Shown piece after piece: positions 60,978 to 64,000 of a DNA stretch of 64,000 nucleotides. This stretch comes from Thermocrispum municipale DSM 44069. GTDB lineage: Bacteria > Actinomycetota > Actinomycetes > Mycobacteriales > Pseudonocardiaceae. The stretch is taken from NCBI RefSeq assembly GCF_000427825.1, contig NZ_ATYT01000005.1, forward strand, positions 283,599 through 347,598, given 5' to 3'. The translations under genes were made by a program, and so were the position numbers. The notes beneath the pieces were generated by a model. The model was not told where the DNA came from. It made no database searches and saw only the letters and a list, made by a program, of their open reading frames with translations. The number at the start of each line of letters is the position of its first letter. Positions within the stretch are counted from its first letter, which is position 1.

Positions 60978-62047
60978 TCGACGGTGATCTGCTCGCTGAC
61001 CGGATAGGACTGGCAGGTCAACACGAAACCCGCCTCCACCTCGTAGTCCTCCAGTGCGAAGTTGCGGCGCATGTCGACCTTGCCGTCGACCACGCGCGCA
61101 CGGCAGGTGCCGCAGACGCCGCCCTTGCAGGCGAACGGCAAGTCCGGTCGCGCACGCTGGGCGCCGTCCAGGATCGAGGCGTCCCGCGGTGTGACGACCG
61201 TGGTGGTGCGTCCGTCCAGCTGGATCACGACCTCGCTGCTGGCGCCGACCACCCCGGGCTCGGGATGCGTCGCCGGCGCCGGCGGGAGATCTCCGACGTA
61301 GAACAGCTCCTGGTGGATGCGGTCGCGCGGAACGCCCTCGCCCTGCAGCAGGTCCCGCACGTCGGTGACCATGCCGAACGGCCCGCACAGCCACCAGTGG
61401 TCGACCTGCGCAGTGCCACCCAGCAGCGGCAGCATGGCCCGCACTCGCTCCGCGTCCAGCCGCCCGCTGAACAGCTCCACGTCTCGCGGCTCCCGCGACA
61501 GCACGTGGATCAGGTTGAACCGCTGCGGACAGCGGTCCTTCAGGTCGGCCAGCTCGTCGGCGAACATCACGGTGCTGGTGCGCCGGTTGCCGTACAGCAA
61601 CGTCACGGTCGATGCGGGGTTGGTCAGCACGCTCGCCGCGATGGACAGCGCGGGCGTGATGCCCGAGCCGGCGACGACCAGCACGTGGTGCGCGGGCACG
61701 TCGACATCCGGGGTGAACGACCCGGTCGGGGTGGACACCTCGATCTCGTCGCCCGGCCGCACCTGGTGCACCAACCAGGTGGAGAACAAGCCGTCCGGGA
61801 CTTCGCGCACACCGATGCGCGGCTTCGCACCTGCCGGGGCGCAGATCGAGTAGTTACGGCGTTCTTCGACGCCGTCGATGGTCCGCCGCAGGATCAGTGA
61901 CTGGCCTGGGCGGAAGTCGTACTCGTCCGCCAGGTGCTCGGGCACGTCGAAGCTGATGGCGACCGCGTCCTCACACAGCCGCGTGACCTCGGCGACGGTC
62001 AGCGTGTGGAACCGCGTGCGCGCGGGAGCAGGGGCCGAAGCGGTCAC
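60965..62047 (-). CDS. paaE: Phenylacetyl-CoA 1,2-epoxidase reductase subunit PaaE
   Basis: 360-residue NADPH:ferredoxin-type reductase that feeds electrons to the di-iron epoxidase. N-terminal FAD/NAD domains: FHTLTVAEVTRLCEDAVAIS, RPGQSLILRRTIDGVEERRNYSICA, VVAGSGITPALSIAASVL, HWWLCGPFGMVTDV. The C-terminal plant-type [2Fe-2S] domain has PFACKGGVCGTCRARVVDGK and VLTCQSYP. Last gene of the operon, one base after paaD. Its end overlaps the convergent TetR gene. Confidence 0.95.
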   Translation of the reverse strand: MTASAPAPARTRFHTLTVAEVTRLCEDAVAISFDVPEHLADEYDFRPGQSLILRRTIDGVEERRNYSICAPAGAKPRIGVREVPDGLFSTWLVHQVRPGDEIEVSTPTGSFTPDVDVPAHHVLVVAGSGITPALSIAASVLTNPASTVTLLYGNRRTSTVMFADELADLKDRCPQRFNLIHVLSREPRDVELFSGRLDAERVRAMLPLLGGTAQVDHWWLCGPFGMVTDVRDLLQGEGVPRDRIHQELFYVGDLPPAPATHPEPGVVGASSEVVIQLDGRTTTVVTPRDASILDGAQRARPDLPFACKGGVCGTCRARVVDGKVDMRRNFALEDYEVEAGFVLTCQSYPVSEQITVDYDA

Positions 62048-62048
62048 G

Positions 62049-62564
62049 TCAGATCTCCTTCACGTGCTCGAACGGCTCGTCGCACGAACGGCAGCGGCGC
62101 AGCGCCTTGCACGCCGTCGCGGAGAACCGCGCGGTCTCCACGGTGTCCGGCGAACCGCACTTCGGGCAGGGGACCCGGCTGGACGGTGGCGTCAGCGTCA
62201 GCGGGATCGGCCCGGAGCGACGGGGCGCGGGCCCGGGCGGAGCGATCCCCGCCTCGGCGAGCTTGCGCCGCCCCTCTTCGGTGATCCAGTCGCTGCTCCA
62301 CGCCGGGTGCAGCACGGTGCGGACATCCACGTCCCGATACCCGGCTTCGCGCAACGCGTGCACCAGGTCGTCGCGCATGGTGTCCATCGCCGGGCAACCG
62401 CTGTAGGTGGGCGTGATCGTCACCCGGACCACCCCGTCCTCTTCGGTGACCTCGCGCAGGACACCCAGGTCGGCGAGCGTCAGCATGGGCAGCTCGGGAT
62501 CGGTCACGCTCGCCGCCACCTGGTAGGCGCGGCTCATCTCGGTCGTCGCCGTGGCGGTCACCAT
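62049..62564 (-). CDS. paaD: Phenylacetyl-CoA epoxidase assembly subunit PaaD
   Basis: 171-residue PaaD with a DUF59/SufT-type N-terminal domain (AYQVAASVTDPELPMLTLAD, VRVTITPTYSGCPAMDTMRD with the conserved Cys) and a C-terminal zinc-ribbon-like part (VPCPKCGSPDTVETARFSAT, CKALRRCRSCDEPFEHVKEI) carrying CxxC pairs. PaaD is thought to help insert iron into PaaA. It overlaps paaC by 7 bases. Confidence 0.93.
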   Translation of the reverse strand: MVTATATTEMSRAYQVAASVTDPELPMLTLADLGVLREVTEEDGVVRVTITPTYSGCPAMDTMRDDLVHALREAGYRDVDVRTVLHPAWSSDWITEEGRRKLAEAGIAPPGPAPRRSGPIPLTLTPPSSRVPCPKCGSPDTVETARFSATACKALRRCRSCDEPFEHVKEI

Positions 62565-63451
62565 GTCGCCTCCGGATGGGCCCGCGCCACGGACTGCAGC
62601 TCGGCCAGCAGGTAACCCATGGCTTCGGTGTGCACGCCGTCGCGGCCCGCCTTGCCGGACACCCCGGCCAGCGGCTCGGCGTCCGGCACCTGCAACGTTG
62701 CGGCACCCAGAACCTGCGCGATCACCTCGTCGAACTCCGGCCGCAACTCGCGGACGTCGACCGCCGCCGGACCGAGCCGCAGCTCCACCGGGTGCGGCTC
62801 GAACAGCTCACCGACCAGCGGCCACACCGCGTCGAGTCCGGCCTGCATGCGCTCGTGCGACAGCTCGGTGCCGTCGCCGAGCCGGACAACCCACTGTGCG
62901 GCGTAGTCCCGGTGATAGGTGACTTCCTTGACTCCCTTGGCCGCGATCGCCGCCAGCACCGGGTCGATCGACGACGTCAGCCGCTGCAGCAGCGCCAGCC
63001 GCCAGGTGGCGAACACCAGCAGGCGTGCCATGGAGAACGCGAAGTCACCGTTGGGAGCCTCGGCCAGTCGTACGTTGCGGAATTCGTGCTCGGCGCGGAA
63101 GAAGGCGAACGAGTCCTCGGTGCGGTCGCTGCCGTCCGCCTTGCCCGCCCTGGTCAGCAGCATGCGCGCCTGGCCGAGCAGGTCCAGTCCGATGTTGGCC
63201 AGCGCCACTTCGTCTTCCAGCTCCGGCGCATGCGTGCACCACTGCTGCAGGCGGTGGGACAGAATCAGCGCGTCGTCGCCGAGCATCAGGCAATACGCCG
63301 CCAGGTCGGCGCCGTCCACCTCCGCGGGCACGGTGGTGTCCACTCCGGCCAGCGGGTCGGTGAACCCGGTGCCGTAAGCCCACCGGGCGTCGTTCTCCTC
63401 GGTGATCGCCTCGTAGGCGTTGTCGAATGCCATCTTGGACACCGCGCTCAC
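62558..63451 (-). CDS. paaC: Phenylacetyl-CoA epoxidase structural subunit PaaC
   Basis: 297-residue ferritin-fold structural partner of PaaA: AAYCLMLGDDALILSHRLQQW, LANIGLDLLGQARMLLTRAG, SFAFFRAEHEFRNVRLAEAP and DFAFSMARLLVFATWRLALL, GVKEVTYHRDYAAQWVVRLG. PaaC lacks the metal ligands and shapes the substrate pocket. It overlaps paaB by 4 bases and paaD by 7, so translation is coupled through the operon. Confidence 0.95.
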   Translation of the reverse strand: MSAVSKMAFDNAYEAITEENDARWAYGTGFTDPLAGVDTTVPAEVDGADLAAYCLMLGDDALILSHRLQQWCTHAPELEDEVALANIGLDLLGQARMLLTRAGKADGSDRTEDSFAFFRAEHEFRNVRLAEAPNGDFAFSMARLLVFATWRLALLQRLTSSIDPVLAAIAAKGVKEVTYHRDYAAQWVVRLGDGTELSHERMQAGLDAVWPLVGELFEPHPVELRLGPAAVDVRELRPEFDEVIAQVLGAATLQVPDAEPLAGVSGKAGRDGVHTEAMGYLLAELQSVARAHPEATW

Positions 63452-63753
63452 ATGTGCGGGACGTTGTCGGGAATGTCGTAGAACGTCGGGTGTCGGTACA
63501 CCTTGTCCGCCGACGGCGCGAAGAACGGATCCTTCTCGTCCGGGCTGGACGCGGCGATGTTCGCGGCCTTGACCACCCAGATGCTCACGCCTTCGTTGCG
63601 GCGGGTGTAGAGGTCACGCGCGTTGCGCAGCGCCATCTCGTCGTCCGCGGCGTGCAACGAGCCGACGTGCACGTGGTTCAGGCCGCGCTTGGACCGCACG
63701 AACACCTCGTACAGCGGCCACTCGTGCCGGACCTGCTCACCGGAGCTGCTCAT
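63448..63753 (-). CDS. paaB: Phenylacetyl-CoA epoxidase subunit PaaB
   Basis: 101-residue PaaB: EWPLYEVFVRSKRGLNHVHV, GSLHAADDEMALRNARDLYT, EGVSIWVVKAANIAASSPDE and VYRHPTFYDIPDNVPHM. PaaB bridges PaaAC heterodimers. It is the first recognisable gene of the minus-strand operon here. In most paa operons paaA stands directly upstream, but no paaA sequence is found between 63754 and the window end. Confidence 0.95.
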   Translation of the reverse strand: MSSSGEQVRHEWPLYEVFVRSKRGLNHVHVGSLHAADDEMALRNARDLYTRRNEGVSIWVVKAANIAASSPDEKDPFFAPSADKVYRHPTFYDIPDNVPHM

Positions 63754-63980
63754 GCCGCCCTACCTTTCAAGTCAACCTCCGGTCGTCCGGAATGATCGGG
63801 GGACGCAGGCGGGGCAGGGATGGTTTTCATGCTGGCTGCCCTCGATGGCTCAGGTGGCTGAGCCCCCTGTCCCGCCTCCTTGTTCTGACCGCTGATTAGG
63901 CACTGCGATCGATCGCTATGTAGGGCGTTGACGGCGGAGCGGGGACGCGTCATACCGGCACCGAGGGAAGCGAGGGATCG
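63754..63980. promoter_or_regulatory. Divergent promoter region upstream of paaB
   Basis: 227 bases. Elements seen: a hairpin GGCTCAG-GTGG-CTGAGCC at 63847-63864 in the paaB leader; a perfect 12-bp palindrome GCGATCGATCGC at 63905-63916; a rightward promoter-like pair TTGACG at 63928-63933 and CATACC at 63951-63956 with a 17-base spacer; and a CCGNNCGNNCGG core at 63782-63793 resembling the middle of a PaaR site. A minus-strand frame across this region ends with an ATGA overlap onto paaB but does not resemble PaaA. Confidence 0.5.
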
Positions 63981-64000
63981 ATGAGAGTGGCCGTCGGGAT
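63981..64000 (+). CDS. Start of an unidentified plus-strand gene, cut by the window end
   Basis: ATG at 63981 followed by MRVAVG, with AAGCGAGGG upstream and a promoter-like pair 20-50 bases before. Only six codons are visible, so no function can be given. Confidence 0.45.

Noticed and set aside
63754..63953. Minus-strand 67-codon frame overlapping paaB start, considered as the end of paaA
   Set aside because: No PaaA residues can be recognised in it and it contains the leader hairpin and palindrome; kept only as part of the intergenic region.

Overview
High-GC (about 70%), densely packed DNA from an actinobacterium, most likely of the Pseudonocardiaceae/Mycobacteriales side of the phylum. 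The markers are a SigR/RsrA pair, WhiB1, PdtaS, a multifunctional 2-oxoglutarate dehydrogenase (Kgd), the 24-residue ribosomal protein bL37, an F420-type Ddn oxidoreductase and a WS/DGAT acyltransferase. The order comF - hpf - secA - Rv3235-like - WS/DGAT - rsgA - SRAP - sigR/rsrA - bL37 - pdtaS - whiB1 - lipid kinase broadly follows the chromosome around secA1 and sigH in Mycobacterium tuberculosis, so the left 25 kb is a conserved backbone. The genus is an inference. No tRNA, rRNA, CRISPR array, prophage or insertion sequence was recognised.

Layout. 1-4 kb: end of comF, then a three-gene accessory insertion (TetR, alpha/beta hydrolase, VC0807-type membrane protein), then hpf. 4-8.8 kb: secA, an Rv3235-like protein, a gene-graveyard strip with a MerR remnant and a second copy of the trmH 3' end, then a TrmH-family methyltransferase. 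8.8-15.5 kb: WS/DGAT, DUF6912, proline catabolism (pruA) and three tandem paralogous lipoproteins, one frameshifted. 15.6-25.9 kb: rsgA, SRAP, hydrolase, P450, YbaK, the SigR/RsrA redox stress pair with a recognisable SigR-type promoter, bL37, PdtaS, WhiB1 with two CRP-like sites, lipid kinase, a small membrane protein and a GNAT. 26-31 kb: thioesterase-like protein, RmlC-type epimerase, malic enzyme, a secreted subtilisin, then a 64-bp triplicate repeat. 31-42 kb: Kgd, a single-chain double ABC exporter, an ABC-2 exporter pair and alanine dehydrogenase. 42-52 kb: CGNR regulator, frameshifted solute-binding lipoprotein, short HTH regulator, gamma-glutamyltransferase, lipase, GH15 hydrolase, and a MASE1 - ECF sigma - zinc anti-sigma operon. 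52-64 kb: glycerophosphodiesterase, LigD-type polymerase, lactate monooxygenase, acyl-CoA dehydrogenase, a 984-residue SRPBCC-thiolase-like-crotonase fusion, a Ddn/TetR pair, and paaBCDE of phenylacetyl-CoA epoxidation, without paaA in its usual place.

Themes. Right end: acyl-CoA chemistry. The fusion protein and acyl-CoA dehydrogenase share a divergent promoter region with an operator resembling the PaaR site known from Corynebacterium, and the paa operon lies 4 kb away, so they may form one aromatic/fatty acyl-CoA regulon. Centre-left: stress regulation (SigR/RsrA, WhiB1, PdtaS, HPF). The two frameshifts, at 15478-15482 and 43333-43334, are each a missing base in a G/C run. They may be sequencing errors or real slippage, and should be checked before the genes are called pseudogenes.
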